Of a DNA stretch of 64,000 nt, positions 1-9,160 are shown in pieces. The notes beneath the pieces are model-generated. The model had not been told where the DNA came from. It made no database searches and saw only the letters and a list, made by a program, of their open reading frames with translations. The DNA lies in the IMG/VR virus record IMGVR_UViG_3300021961_000063, positions 1-64,000 of that record. The stretch is one strand, 5' to 3'. The translations under genes and the position numbers were made by a program. Origin of the DNA: a virus. Numbering within the stretch: position 1 is the stretch's first letter; the number at the start of each line of letters is the position of its first letter.

Positions 1-1
1 A

Positions 2-370
2 GTTAAATCTAAAACATTATTAGATTCTAATGGTAATAATTTTGGATTGACTCACAGTGATTTATCATATAATCACACTGCTTGGTGTTTACCATATTAT
101 GATAGGTTAACAAATAAATTAGGGTTTATTATTTGGAATTCTGAAGAAAATAATGGAACTATAAATGTTAAAGTAGTTTACAACGATGACCAAGTGATTA
201 ATTTTGGTGATGTACTATCACAACATTGGGTTATAAAAGACATTGATGATTTTAATAACGCAAAACAAATGGTAGTTATTTTAAATGATAAAATAAGAAA
301 CATTTTTAATTTTGAAAAAGATGGTGAGATGTTTAAAAAAGTAAGTTTTAGAGAAGAGTTTAATAAGTAA
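2..370 (+). CDS. Hypothetical protein, 5'-truncated by the window edge
   Basis: The frame is open from the first bases of the window to a TAA at 368-370, so this is the C-terminal part (about 122 residues) of a longer protein. An internal TTG at 47 could serve as a start, but nothing favours it. The visible part is rich in aromatic and acidic residues, with no membrane segment or motif that I recognise. Its stop overlaps the next ATG by one base (TAATG), so it belongs to the downstream glycan operon. Function unknown; a role in glycan synthesis is inferred from position only. Confidence 0.6.
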   Translation, partial: VKSKTLLDSNGNNFGLTHSDLSYNHTAWCLPYYDRLTNKLGFIIWNSEENNGTINVKVVYNDDQVINFGDVLSQHWVIKDIDDFNNAKQMVVILNDKIRNIFNFEKDGEMFKKVSFREEFNK

Positions 371-1362
371 TGAAAAAAATAGTATTAGTTTCTACATTTT
401 GTAATAATGAAGAAAAACAAAACGTATTAAAGGAAACCGTATTAAAGGTTAAAGAAATGGAAATGGATATTATGGTTATTAGCCCTAACTTTATTCCTAT
501 TAGACAAGACATTATTGATTTATGTGATTTTTTCTTTTATACAAAGGAAAATCCATTATTAGGTTGGCCTGTTAGACAATATACTCATTGGTATGAAATG
601 CCTATTTCTGATAAAAAAACATGTTGTATTCATAGAGGATTTTATGATTATGGTTGGGCTGCGTTATATCAAACAAAAAAACTTAGTCAATTTGCTTTAA
701 CTTTTGATTATGATATTTTTCACCATATTATTTATGATTTAGAATTTGATGATGAAGTCGTTAATGAATTCCTATCAGATGAGGTAAATTTGATTCATGC
801 TCGTAGAAATCCAAATAATCTAAATGAAATATGGGAAACTACATTACACTTTATGACTTTTGATAGGTCAATGATGGAATTAATTGAAAAAGAAATTACT
901 TTAGATAATTATCTTAGTGGTAATGGGGTTGCTGAAGGTGAAGTGTTAAAATGGAAAAATAAATTTAATTTAAAGACATCAAAAAAGATTATTAAAGATA
1001 GAATTTTTTATTGGGAAAATTACGATTTTTTTAATTATTCACCATTTAACGAGTTTAAAATGTTTATTAGTAAAAATGAACCAACTGATATTTGGTTAGG
1101 ATATACAGAAAACCCCTACAAAACTAACCTTACAGAAAATTTAAGAATTGTTTTTCATGATTTTGAAAACATTAATAATGTAAATATAAAAATTAATGGA
1201 GATGATTATTTAATATCTCCAAAACCATGGGAAATAATTGAATTCCCTATAAGTTCTCAAAACATCTATGAATTAGTATTTACATACAATAATAAAACAG
1301 TTGATTTTACTAGTGAATACAATAGTATAATGATGAATCAAATATATTACAATTATAGATAA
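370..1362 (+). CDS. Putative GT-A-like glycosyltransferase
   Basis: A 330-residue protein starting at the ATG that overlaps the previous stop. The N-terminus (KKIVLVSTFC) looks like a Rossmann-type first strand. It is followed by a CDFFFYTKENPLLGWP segment, a YDYGWAALYQ helix and a DYDIFHHIIYDLEFDDEV stretch whose acidic cluster (about residues 121-130) resembles the metal-binding region of GT-A enzymes. This layout resembles proteins annotated as putative glycosyltransferases in other T4-like phages, from memory. The C-terminal 100 residues look like a separate beta-rich domain. It is first in a run with a heptose epimerase, a sulfotransferase and a heptosyltransferase, which supports a sugar-transfer role. 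Donor and acceptor are unknown. Confidence 0.5.
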   Translation: MKKIVLVSTFCNNEEKQNVLKETVLKVKEMEMDIMVISPNFIPIRQDIIDLCDFFFYTKENPLLGWPVRQYTHWYEMPISDKKTCCIHRGFYDYGWAALYQTKKLSQFALTFDYDIFHHIIYDLEFDDEVVNEFLSDEVNLIHARRNPNNLNEIWETTLHFMTFDRSMMELIEKEITLDNYLSGNGVAEGEVLKWKNKFNLKTSKKIIKDRIFYWENYDFFNYSPFNEFKMFISKNEPTDIWLGYTENPYKTNLTENLRIVFHDFENINNVNIKINGDDYLISPKPWEIIEFPISSQNIYELVFTYNNKTVDFTSEYNSIMMNQIYYNYR

Positions 1363-1375
1363 TATTTTAATTAAA

Positions 1376-2185
1376 ATGAAAAAAGTTATAGTAACAGGAA
1401 CCCGAGGTTTTATTGGATTAAACCTTATGAAAGAGTTAAACAAACAAGGATATTTAACTCATGGATTTGATGATTCTTATTTTTTGTTAGAAAAATGGGA
1501 AAAGGATTTACTAAAAACACTTGATACCTTAAACTATGATGGTGTATTCCATGTAGGAGCTTGTTCTGATACATTAGAACAAAATGTAAATTATATGATG
1601 ACTCGAAATTATGAGTCAACTAAAATAATTACAGACTGGTGTAAACAAAACAATAAACCTATTATCTATTCTTCATCAGCCGCTAATTATGGAACTAATA
1701 ATCGTTATCCTTCAAATTTATATGGTTGGAGTAAATACGCTGCCGAAGATTATGTAAGGTTAAATGATGGAATCGGATTACGTTATTTCAACGTATATGG
1801 TCCTGGTGAAGAACATAAAGGTAAAATGGCCTCTGTTGCTTACCAGATGACTCAAAGATACAAAGCAGGTGAGGAAATTAAATTATTTCCACTTAAACCA
1901 AAACGTGATTTTGTTTATATTAGAGATGTAGTAAGTGCTAACATTTATGCTTTTGAAAATTATGATAAACTAAAAGGAAACTTTTATGAAGTTGGATTTG
2001 GAGAAGCAAGACCTTTTGAGGATATTATGGATATTCTAAATATTCCCTTTACTTACCATAGTGAAGATATAATCCCGAAAGGTTATCAATTTTTTACTTG
2101 CAGTGATGAAACCAAATGGATGTCAGGATGGAAACCAGAATGGAATTTAGAAAAAGGATTAAATGATTATAAAGAACAACTATGA
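1376..2185 (+). CDS. hldD: NAD-dependent epimerase, HldD-like (ADP-heptose 6-epimerase)
   Basis: Extended short-chain dehydrogenase of 269 residues. The N-terminal nucleotide-binding motif TGTRGFIG is at residues 7-14. An SSSAANYG segment and YGWSK (YxxxK catalytic pair) follow. The stretch RYFNVYGPGEEHKGKMASVAY is diagnostic of ADP-L-glycero-D-manno-heptose-6-epimerase rather than of generic UDP-sugar epimerases. HldD interconverts the 6'' epimers of ADP-heptose, the activated sugar used for LPS core and for protein O-heptosylation. At 269 aa it is shorter than typical bacterial HldD (about 310). Its stop overlaps the next ATG (ATGA). The heptosyltransferase two genes downstream fits this donor. 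A different NDP-sugar substrate remains possible. Confidence 0.8.
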   Translation: MKKVIVTGTRGFIGLNLMKELNKQGYLTHGFDDSYFLLEKWEKDLLKTLDTLNYDGVFHVGACSDTLEQNVNYMMTRNYESTKIITDWCKQNNKPIIYSSSAANYGTNNRYPSNLYGWSKYAAEDYVRLNDGIGLRYFNVYGPGEEHKGKMASVAYQMTQRYKAGEEIKLFPLKPKRDFVYIRDVVSANIYAFENYDKLKGNFYEVGFGEARPFEDIMDILNIPFTYHSEDIIPKGYQFFTCSDETKWMSGWKPEWNLEKGLNDYKEQL

Positions 2186-2925
2186 AAATAATTGAAGTTT
2201 TTGGATTAGCTCGTTCAGGCCATCATGCTGTAACCAATTGGTTAATTAAAAATTTATGTGGTGATGAATGTGCTATGGAGTGGAAATTAAGTATAATGAA
2301 AAATGGTCTTTTTTACATAAATGAAGGGAATTTAGATACTGAATTAACTCTTAAATACATTCAAAACCATAAAGATAACATACGTGTATTAATCCTTTCT
2401 TATGAAAATTGTAATACTAATTTTTCAATACTAAACAATAATAGAATATACGATAGCCCCTTATCCCTAAACAATCCAGACATTAAAAACTTTACTGAAA
2501 ATTATCGAGTTATTTTTCTTAGAGATTTTTATAATAATTTAGCTTCTCGAATTAAATCGAATGAAAAACAATTAACAAAAACTAGAGAAGGTGTAGTTTT
2601 TCCTTGGGATGTAGAAAAAGAATTTATTGAAAAATGGAAAGATAGTGCTCGAAATTTTGACTCAAATAATTTTATTTCCCTAAAATTTGAAGATTGGTTA
2701 AATAATAAAACTCAACGAAATAAATTTTTAGAAAAAATTATAAAAACAGGCGAAATATATGATAATCGTGTTAGAGGAACTCATTCTTCTTTTGGTGATA
2801 CTAAAGGAGTTATGGATCGTATTAATATGGTTGATATTCCTCAAACAACAAAAGAATTAATTAAAAAAGACACCGAATTACATTATTTAATAGGTGCTTT
2901 AGGATATGAATATAAAGAAACATGA
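2182..2925 (+). CDS. Sulfotransferase-like protein
   Basis: A 247-residue protein. The N-terminal GLARSGHHAVTNWL (residues 8-21) has the form of the 5'-phosphosulfate-binding loop that contacts PAPS in sulfotransferases. RVIFLRDFYNNLASR near residues 108-122 matches the 3'-phosphate-binding element (R at the strand end, then a helix with N/S). A KFEDW segment follows, as in the family. It probably moves a sulfuryl group from PAPS to a sugar or protein. It overlaps the epimerase and the GT4-heptosyltransferase gene by 4 nt on each side, so translation is probably coupled. PAPS could come from the APS kinase encoded at 56442. Confidence 0.65.
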   Translation: MKIIEVFGLARSGHHAVTNWLIKNLCGDECAMEWKLSIMKNGLFYINEGNLDTELTLKYIQNHKDNIRVLILSYENCNTNFSILNNNRIYDSPLSLNNPDIKNFTENYRVIFLRDFYNNLASRIKSNEKQLTKTREGVVFPWDVEKEFIEKWKDSARNFDSNNFISLKFEDWLNNKTQRNKFLEKIIKTGEIYDNRVRGTHSSFGDTKGVMDRINMVDIPQTTKELIKKDTELHYLIGALGYEYKET

Positions 2926-5225
2926 ACAAACCTAAATTATATGTTCACGGTTCCTATGTAGGAACAACAGGTTACAACAACCACACCCGAGACTTTTTTA
3001 GAGAAATATCTAAATTTTTACAATTAAAAATTAGAAACTTTACTATTGGAAAATCTTGGGATGGTATGTCTGAAACCCCTCATGATGGAGAAAAATACTT
3101 AACAGATCACGATAAATCTTTGTTGTATGAACAAACTTTATGGACAACTCCTCCATTTAGGGAAGACCATAAAATTTACCCTTCAGAAGATAAGGAATTT
3201 AAACATGACTTAAATTTAGTTTTAAGTGAAACTAACCACCATTATTTTTATGATAAATACAAAGGTCCAAAAATTGCTTATAACGTATGGGAATCAACAG
3301 AACAACCTTATGATTATTTTGATAAATTAAAAGAGTTTGATGAGTTGTGGGTTCCCTCTAAATGGCAAAAAGAATGTTCTATTAAACAAGGTTATCCTGC
3401 CAATAAAATTAAAGTTGTTCCCGAAGGTGTAGATGTAGATACATTCTACCCAGAACAAGTAGATTTATTAGATGAATATAAAGATGGCAGATTTAAGTTT
3501 TTGTTATTTGGTAGATGGGATTATAGAAAATCAACCAAAGAGATTATTCAAACTTTCTTAAAGACCTTCTCACCTGAGGAACCTGTAGATTTGGTTGTGT
3601 CAATTGATAATATGTGGGGTGAGGAAATGGATGGTTATAAAACAACTGAAGAACGATTAGCTGGTTATAATTTAATAGATCCTAGAATAAAAATTGTTCA
3701 TTTCCCCTCTAGAGAAGACTACATCAAATTTATGAAAACAGGACACGTATTTTTGTCTTGTGCTCGTTCTGAAGGTTGGAATTTACCATTGATTGAGGCT
3801 ATGGCTTGTGGGACTCCTTCTATTTATTCTAATTGTTGTGCTCAATTAGAATTTGCTGAAGGTAAAGGTTTCCCTGTAAATATTATAGGTGAAAAAGCAG
3901 CTAATGCTAATGATTATGGTAGATACACAATGAGTGATTTACCTGGTAACTATTACGAACCAGATTTTAACCATTTGTCTCAAGTAATGAGGCATGTTTA
4001 TGAAAATTATGAACAATGTAAACAACAATCACTAAAAGATTCAGAGATTATTAAACGTGATTTTAATTGGGAAAGAATTGGTGAAATTGGTTATCAAACT
4101 ATAATGGATTTTCATAACAATATGGATTACGAACATTATAAAAATTTAATCCCAGCAGATAAAATAAATGTTAGTTATTTAGAAGGTCCTAAAGTAGAAA
4201 TTAATGGAGACAACGATAATTCATACGAAATTGAATTTTTAGATGAAAACAATACTGTAGTTTATAACGATACAATCACAAGTAATATGTGGACTTCGTG
4301 TTCTAGAAAGTATTATACCAAATGGAAAATTAAAGTCAATGGGAGAATTGTAGATGAATTTGATTTAACTAATAAACGTGTATTAATTAGTTTTGAGTCA
4401 AGATCAATTGGAGATACCATAGCTTGGGCTCCCTATGCTGTTGAATTTGCTAAAAAACACAACTGTAAAGTTATTTTAAGTACATTCCATAACAACTGGT
4501 TTAAAGGATTAGACGCTTATAAAGATATTGAATTTGTAGAACCCGGAAGTACTACTCAATGTTATACTGTATACCGAATTGGTTGGATTCGAGGAGATTC
4601 AGAAAAATGGGATCGATTTGATTTATACCCAAATCCACCCCAATCTCAACCATTACAAAAAACAGCATCTGATATTTTAGGTTTAGAATTTAAAGAATTA
4701 AATCATGGTATTAAATTTACCCCTAAACCTAAATCTACTAAAACAGACTATATAGTTATAGCTCCTGAATCAACAGCTGGTTGTAAAGAATGGCCTCATG
4801 ATAGTTGGGTAATTTTGTCTAAAATGTTACGCGAATTAGGTTATACAGTAGTTACTCTTACAAGTAAACCTTATAATATTAAAGGTAACTTAAATATTCA
4901 TGGTAAAACCTTAAATGAATCTATGAGTATTTTATATAATGCTAAATTTTTAGTAGGACTAAGTTCAGGATTATCTTGGATTAACTGGGCTTTAGGAAAA
5001 CAAACAGTAATGATTAGTGGTTTTACTCAAAAAGATCATGAATTTCAAACTAATAATATAAGAATTCAAAATGAACATGCTTGTAACTCATGCTGGCAAA
5101 ACATTAATTTTGTTTTTGATCCTGGAAATTGGGATTGGTGTCCTATTTGGGAAGGAACTGAGAAACAACACATTTGTGAAAAATCTATTTCTCCACTAAC
5201 CGTATTTAATAATTTACCAATATGA
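2922..5225 (+). CDS. Bifunctional GT4 glycosyltransferase / iron-finger O-heptosyltransferase fusion
   Basis: A 767-residue two-domain protein. Residues 1 to about 400 form a GT4-type (GT-B) glycosyltransferase: EGVDVDTFYP near 170 and the sugar-nucleotide motif EGWNLPLIEAMACG near 284. Residues about 425-767 match the bacterial autotransporter heptosyltransferase (BAHT, TibC/AAH) family. They contain RSIGDTIAWAPY at the domain start, a GT9-type APESTAGCKEWP segment, GLSSGLSW, and a C-terminal cysteine finger with H719, C721, C724, C740 and C752 (HACNSCWQ, then WDWCP, then HIC). In TibC a four-cysteine site of this kind binds iron. The donor of that family is ADP-heptose, and an HldD-like epimerase lies two genes upstream. 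The fused GT4 half could extend the glycan. The acceptor is unknown. Confidence 0.75.
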   Translation: MNKPKLYVHGSYVGTTGYNNHTRDFFREISKFLQLKIRNFTIGKSWDGMSETPHDGEKYLTDHDKSLLYEQTLWTTPPFREDHKIYPSEDKEFKHDLNLVLSETNHHYFYDKYKGPKIAYNVWESTEQPYDYFDKLKEFDELWVPSKWQKECSIKQGYPANKIKVVPEGVDVDTFYPEQVDLLDEYKDGRFKFLLFGRWDYRKSTKEIIQTFLKTFSPEEPVDLVVSIDNMWGEEMDGYKTTEERLAGYNLIDPRIKIVHFPSREDYIKFMKTGHVFLSCARSEGWNLPLIEAMACGTPSIYSNCCAQLEFAEGKGFPVNIIGEKAANANDYGRYTMSDLPGNYYEPDFNHLSQVMRHVYENYEQCKQQSLKDSEIIKRDFNWERIGEIGYQTIMDFHNNMDYEHYKNLIPADKINVSYLEGPKVEINGDNDNSYEIEFLDENNTVVYNDTITSNMWTSCSRKYYTKWKIKVNGRIVDEFDLTNKRVLISFESRSIGDTIAWAPYAVEFAKKHNCKVILSTFHNNWFKGLDAYKDIEFVEPGSTTQCYTVYRIGWIRGDSEKWDRFDLYPNPPQSQPLQKTASDILGLEFKELNHGIKFTPKPKSTKTDYIVIAPESTAGCKEWPHDSWVILSKMLRELGYTVVTLTSKPYNIKGNLNIHGKTLNESMSILYNAKFLVGLSSGLSWINWALGKQTVMISGFTQKDHEFQTNNIRIQNEHACNSCWQNINFVFDPGNWDWCPIWEGTEKQHICEKSISPLTVFNNLPI

Positions 5226-5959
5226 TTGATTTAAGCAATTTTGATTGGGGTTGGATGAATCACCCCTTAATTAATGAAAACAACCAAGAAGTTTTTCATA
5301 TACAAAAAGATGGAACTTGGAAACCAATGGGTCATTATCATAGGGATGCTATTATTCACGAAATTTTTGTAAATAATTGTTATGAACAGTTTGTTGAGGT
5401 TAAAGAAGGAGATATAGTATTAGATATTGGTGCTAGTTTAGGACCCTTTACCTATTCTATTTTACATAAAAAACCAAAACACATATTTTGTTTTGAGCCT
5501 AGTGAAAAAGAATTTACAGTTTTAGTTAAAAATTTATTAGGTTACCCTGTTACTACTATTAATAAAGGTATATCAAGTATTAATTCTATAGTTAAATCTG
5601 ATATGTTATTTGGTGGTGAAAGTGAAATGGAAACTATAACCTTTGATAAATTTATTAAATTATATGGTTTAAGTAAAATTGATTTTATGAAAACCGATTG
5701 TGAAGGAGGTGAATATGATATTTTTAATAATGAAAATAAAGAATATATTTTAAATAATGTGAAAAAAATATCCGGAGAATGGCATTTAAGTACACCCGAA
5801 TTAAAAGATAAATTTAGAAATTTCAGAGACAATTATTTATCTCAATTCAAATCTTTTACAGTACATTCTATTGACGGTATTAATATTGAATGGGATTTAT
5901 GGAATGAACATTTTATAGAGTATTACAACGAGGTTATAATTAATATCGATAATCGTTAA
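5222..5959 (+). CDS. FkbM-family SAM-dependent methyltransferase
   Basis: A 245-residue protein. The SAM-binding motif VLDIGASLGPFTY is near residues 68-80, followed by an acidic motif (FCFEPSEKEF) and the FkbM hallmark DFMKTDCEGGEYDIF near 155-169. FkbM enzymes O-methylate sugars and other hydroxyls, often as a capping step in glycan synthesis. The ATG overlaps the upstream stop by 4 nt, and this gene closes the first glycan operon before the late tail genes. It probably caps the glycan made by the preceding enzymes; the substrate is inferred. Confidence 0.75.
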   Translation: MIDLSNFDWGWMNHPLINENNQEVFHIQKDGTWKPMGHYHRDAIIHEIFVNNCYEQFVEVKEGDIVLDIGASLGPFTYSILHKKPKHIFCFEPSEKEFTVLVKNLLGYPVTTINKGISSINSIVKSDMLFGGESEMETITFDKFIKLYGLSKIDFMKTDCEGGEYDIFNNENKEYILNNVKKISGEWHLSTPELKDKFRNFRDNYLSQFKSFTVHSIDGINIEWDLWNEHFIEYYNEVIINIDNR

Positions 5960-5974
5960 TTTTTAAAAAACACT

Positions 5975-5984
5975 AATATTTATA
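5975..5984 (+). promoter_or_regulatory. Putative late promoter box AATATTTATA
   Basis: AATATTTATA lies 4 nt upstream of the ATG at 5989, in the gap after the glycan operon. It is one member of the recurring late-type element. This copy diverges after the core (TATTATATGG) and is weaker than those at 8592, 9161, 12602 and 62117. Confidence 0.45.
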
Positions 5985-5988
5985 TTAT

Positions 5989-6240
5989 ATGGAAAATAAA
6001 GTTTTAACCCAAGAAGAGTTACAAAAATTAAACAATTTAAGAGATAGAAGAAATCAATTAGTTTCTGATTTCGGAGTTATTGAAATACAAATCCAAGAAC
6101 TAGAACTCCAAAAGGATACTCTTATTAAGTCTTTAGAAGACTTAAAACAACAAGAATATACTTTAGGTAACGAAATACAAAATAAGTATGGTCGAGTTCA
6201 AATTAATTTAGATAACGGAGAAACTACTCTTCTGGATTAA
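5989..6240 (+). CDS. Small coiled-coil protein
   Basis: An 83-residue protein, almost entirely charged heptad-like helix (residues 7-65, rich in E, Q, L and K) with a short hydrophilic C-terminus (NLDNGETTLLD). No transmembrane segment. It sits directly upstream of the tail sheath behind its own late-type box, so a virion or assembly role is plausible. I do not recognise a family. Confidence 0.6.
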   Translation: MENKVLTQEELQKLNNLRDRRNQLVSDFGVIEIQIQELELQKDTLIKSLEDLKQQEYTLGNEIQNKYGRVQINLDNGETTLLD

Positions 6241-6257
6241 TTTTTAAGAACTTCTGT

Positions 6258-6269
6258 CATATTTATCAC
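6258..6269 (+). promoter_or_regulatory. Putative late promoter box upstream of the sheath gene
   Basis: CATATTTATCAC in the 57-nt gap before the sheath ATG at 6298. The core ATATTTAT is conserved but the flanks are not. It would give a leader of about 20-30 nt. Confidence 0.4.
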
Positions 6270-6297
6270 GGAATAAAATTAATTAATTTATTAGAAA

Positions 6298-8577
6298 ATG
6301 GCAGAAACATTAATATCCCCTGGTGTATTAGCATTAGAAAACGATAACTCTTTCGTATCCTCGCAACCAGTAACTGTAGGAGCTGCTCTTGTTGGCCCAA
6401 CCGTAAAAGGTCCAGTTGAAGTCCCTACTATTGTTACCTCATGGAGTGATTACCAAAACAGATTTGGTACTACTTTCTTAAGTGGAAGTAACGTTTATAC
6501 TTATTTTACTTCTATTGCTGCATACAATTATTTTGCAAATGGAGGTCAAACCTTATTAGTATCTAGAGTAACAAGTGGTTCTTTCACTTCTGCTACTTCA
6601 ACTGCTATCTATAATGGTTTAGAAAGTGGCGACGTAAACGCTGGAACAAATTTATTAGGTTCATACACTAGTGGTGGAACTGGAGGTTCAGCAGGTACTT
6701 ATTCTGCTGTAGCTACTACTACTTCTGGTACTGGTACTGGAATCACTTTAAATGTTACTACCTCTACAGATAATGGTAAAATATTAACTACAGCAGACGC
6801 TTTACTTTCTTCAATAACTTCTAATCCAACAGATTGTGATGATGCTACTTACACAGGTGTAGCTCTTACAGGTGGAAGTGGTACAGGTGCTGTAGCAACA
6901 GTAGTTTGTTCTGGTAACACAATTACTAGTATCACTGTAACCACAGCAGGTTCAGGATATGAAGCTGGAGATGTGTTAACTATTGCCGCTTTAGCTTTAG
7001 GAACAGCCTCATCCGCCGCTACTATTACATTAGTTTCAGGTGATTTATTAGTTGAAACAACAGCAGTTGCCGTAGTTACTGCCGGTACTGGATACGCCGT
7101 AGGAGATACAGTAACTGTAGCTTTAGGTTTAATTGGTAGCCCATCAGCTAACTTAGTATTAACTTTAGTAGCTGGCGATATTGAAAATAGTGATGCTTTA
7201 GTATTAAAAACCCTTTCTCAAGGTGTTATTATGAATAGCTCAGGCTCTGAAGATGCTTATGGCGCTTTAGAAAGTGGCTCTGTTAATAACGTTAGATTCC
7301 AAATTACTAATAACGATACCGCCTCTGGTACATTTACTTTGTTAGTTAGACAAGGTGATGATACAACAACTAATAGAACTATATTAGAATCTTGGACAAA
7401 TTTGTCAATGGATCCTACCGCTCCTAACTATGTATCTAGAGTTATTGGTGATCAGTATAAAGTTTATAATTCAACCGATAACCAAATCGTAGTAAATGGT
7501 ACTTATCCTAACAATTCAAGATATATCTATGTTAGTGCTGTAAACTCTCCAACACCAAACTATTTTGATAATGCTGGTTTGCCCAAATCTCAATATACTG
7601 CTTCTATTCCTTTGAATGGTTCAGGTTCATTTACAGGTGCTGTAGGTGATTTATTTGGAGCTGGTGCTAAATTTTATGATAACATAGTTTCCGGAGTAAA
7701 TAACATTCAAGGTTTAGATGCTAGTGATTATGATAACATGATTGCTTTAATGTCTAATGCTGATGACTACAGATACAATGTGTTATTGACTCCTGGTTTA
7801 TTTGCCTCTGAAAGTGATTTAGGAGGTGCTCAAGTAACTACAGCTATTAATAATACTCAATACAGAGGTGATGCTATTTATGTTGCTGATTTAGTACCTT
7901 ATGGTTCATCTATTAGTACTGTAACAAGCCAAGCAAATGCTAAAAATACTTCATACGCTGCTTCTTACTGGCCTTGGGTTCAAACAATTGATCCAAGTTC
8001 AACTCAATTAGTTTGGGTTCCTGCCTCGGCAATGATTGGTGGTGTTTATGCTTATAACGATAGCGTAAGTGAGCCTTGGTTCGCACCTGCTGGTATTAAC
8101 AGAGGTGGTTTATCTACTGTAGTAAGAGCTGAAAAGAAATTATCACAAGCTAATCGTGATACTTTATATTCAAATAAAGTTAACCCAATTGCTACTTTCC
8201 CTGGAACAGGAGTTGTAGTATACGGTCAGAAAACATTACAAACTAGAGCTTCTGCTTTAGATAGAGTAAATGTTCGCAGATTGTTAATTGCTTTGAAATC
8301 TTATATTTCCCAAGTAGCAAATAACTTAGTATTTGAACAAAACACAATTGCAACTCGTACTAACTTCTTAAACCAAGTTAACCCATACTTAGAATCAGTA
8401 CAACAACGTCAAGGTTTGTACGCTTTCAAGGTAATCATGGATGATAGTAACAACACTCCAGATGTAATCGACAGAAATCAAATGGTAGGTCAAATTTATT
8501 TACAACCTACTAAGACTGCTGAATTTATCTATTTGGACTTCAACATCTTACCTACAGGAGCTACTTTCCCTGCATAA
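6298..8577 (+). CDS. Tail sheath protein
   Basis: A 759-residue contractile tail sheath subunit. The N-terminus (ETLISPGVLALENDNSF, then VGPTVKGPVEVPTIVTSW) and the C-terminal domain (RRLLIALKSYISQVANNLVFEQNT, later VIDRNQMVGQIYLQPT) are typical of gp18-like sheaths. The C-terminal domain mediates subunit linking. Residues about 115-300 are a low-complexity G/T/S/A-rich insertion with two related repeats, TTAGSGYEAGDVLTIAAL and VTAGTGYAVGDTVTVALG. These are unlike the sheath core and probably form a surface-exposed beta domain. The gene is immediately followed by the tail tube gene, the canonical order. Confidence 0.92.
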   Translation: MAETLISPGVLALENDNSFVSSQPVTVGAALVGPTVKGPVEVPTIVTSWSDYQNRFGTTFLSGSNVYTYFTSIAAYNYFANGGQTLLVSRVTSGSFTSATSTAIYNGLESGDVNAGTNLLGSYTSGGTGGSAGTYSAVATTTSGTGTGITLNVTTSTDNGKILTTADALLSSITSNPTDCDDATYTGVALTGGSGTGAVATVVCSGNTITSITVTTAGSGYEAGDVLTIAALALGTASSAATITLVSGDLLVETTAVAVVTAGTGYAVGDTVTVALGLIGSPSANLVLTLVAGDIENSDALVLKTLSQGVIMNSSGSEDAYGALESGSVNNVRFQITNNDTASGTFTLLVRQGDDTTTNRTILESWTNLSMDPTAPNYVSRVIGDQYKVYNSTDNQIVVNGTYPNNSRYIYVSAVNSPTPNYFDNAGLPKSQYTASIPLNGSGSFTGAVGDLFGAGAKFYDNIVSGVNNIQGLDASDYDNMIALMSNADDYRYNVLLTPGLFASESDLGGAQVTTAINNTQYRGDAIYVADLVPYGSSISTVTSQANAKNTSYAASYWPWVQTIDPSSTQLVWVPASAMIGGVYAYNDSVSEPWFAPAGINRGGLSTVVRAEKKLSQANRDTLYSNKVNPIATFPGTGVVVYGQKTLQTRASALDRVNVRRLLIALKSYISQVANNLVFEQNTIATRTNFLNQVNPYLESVQQRQGLYAFKVIMDDSNNTPDVIDRNQMVGQIYLQPTKTAEFIYLDFNILPTGATFPA

Positions 8578-8591
8578 TTTTTTAAAGACAG

Positions 8592-8609
8592 AATATTTAT
8601 AACAAAATA
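8592..8609 (+). promoter_or_regulatory. Putative late promoter, consensus 18-mer
   Basis: AATATTTATAACAAAATA, one of four identical 18-mers in the window (also at 9161, 12602 and 62117), ends 5 nt before the tail tube ATG. No common -35 element is visible upstream, as in T4-type late promoters. Confidence 0.6.
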
Positions 8610-8614
8610 ATAAA

Positions 8615-9103
8615 ATGGCAGTATTAAATCCAAACGAAATATTTTTCACCGCTTTTGAACCCAAGCAGGCTAACCGATTCATCATGATTATTGATGGTAT
8701 TCCTGCTTATGAAATCAAAGGTGTAGGTGCTGTATCCTTAACTCAAGGTACTGTTCAATTAAACCATATTAACGTTCAACGCTATGTTAAGGGCATAACT
8801 AAATGGAACACTATTCAGTTTACGTTGTTTGATCCTATCACTCCTTCAGGAGCACAAGCTGTAATGGAATGGGTACGTTTACACCACGAATCAGTAACTG
8901 GTCGTGATGGTTATAGTGATTTCTATAAGAAAGACTTAACTTTTAACGTATTAGGTCCTGTAGGTGATATTGTTTCTGAGTGGGTACTTAAAGGTGCTTT
9001 TATTACCGAAGCTAACTTTGGGGATTATAACTGGGATACAGCTGATACAGCAGTTAACCTTACAATGACAGTTCAACCAGATTACTGCGTATTGAACTTC
9101 TAA
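8615..9103 (+). CDS. Tail tube protein (gp19-like)
   Basis: A 162-residue inner tail tube subunit. Features include NRFIMIIDGIPAYEIKGVGAVSL near the N-terminus, KWNTIQFTLFDPI in the middle and a beta-rich C-terminus ending MTVQPDYCVLNF. Size and order (directly after the sheath) match T4 gp19-type tube proteins. A strong terminator follows, and the gene has its own late-type promoter. This fits the need for high tube expression. Confidence 0.88.
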   Translation: MAVLNPNEIFFTAFEPKQANRFIMIIDGIPAYEIKGVGAVSLTQGTVQLNHINVQRYVKGITKWNTIQFTLFDPITPSGAQAVMEWVRLHHESVTGRDGYSDFYKKDLTFNVLGPVGDIVSEWVLKGAFITEANFGDYNWDTADTAVNLTMTVQPDYCVLNF

Positions 9104-9125
9104 TTTTTAAAAGAAACTATAGAAG

Positions 9126-9154
9126 AGCTCGCGAGAAATCGCGAGCTTTTTTCT
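9126..9154 (+). terminator. Intrinsic terminator after the tail tube gene
   Basis: Perfect 9-bp stem AGCTCGCGA / TCGCGAGCT with a GAAA tetraloop (9126-9147), followed by a T-rich tract. GC-rich for this genome. Confidence 0.9.
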
Positions 9155-9160
9155 TTTTTC

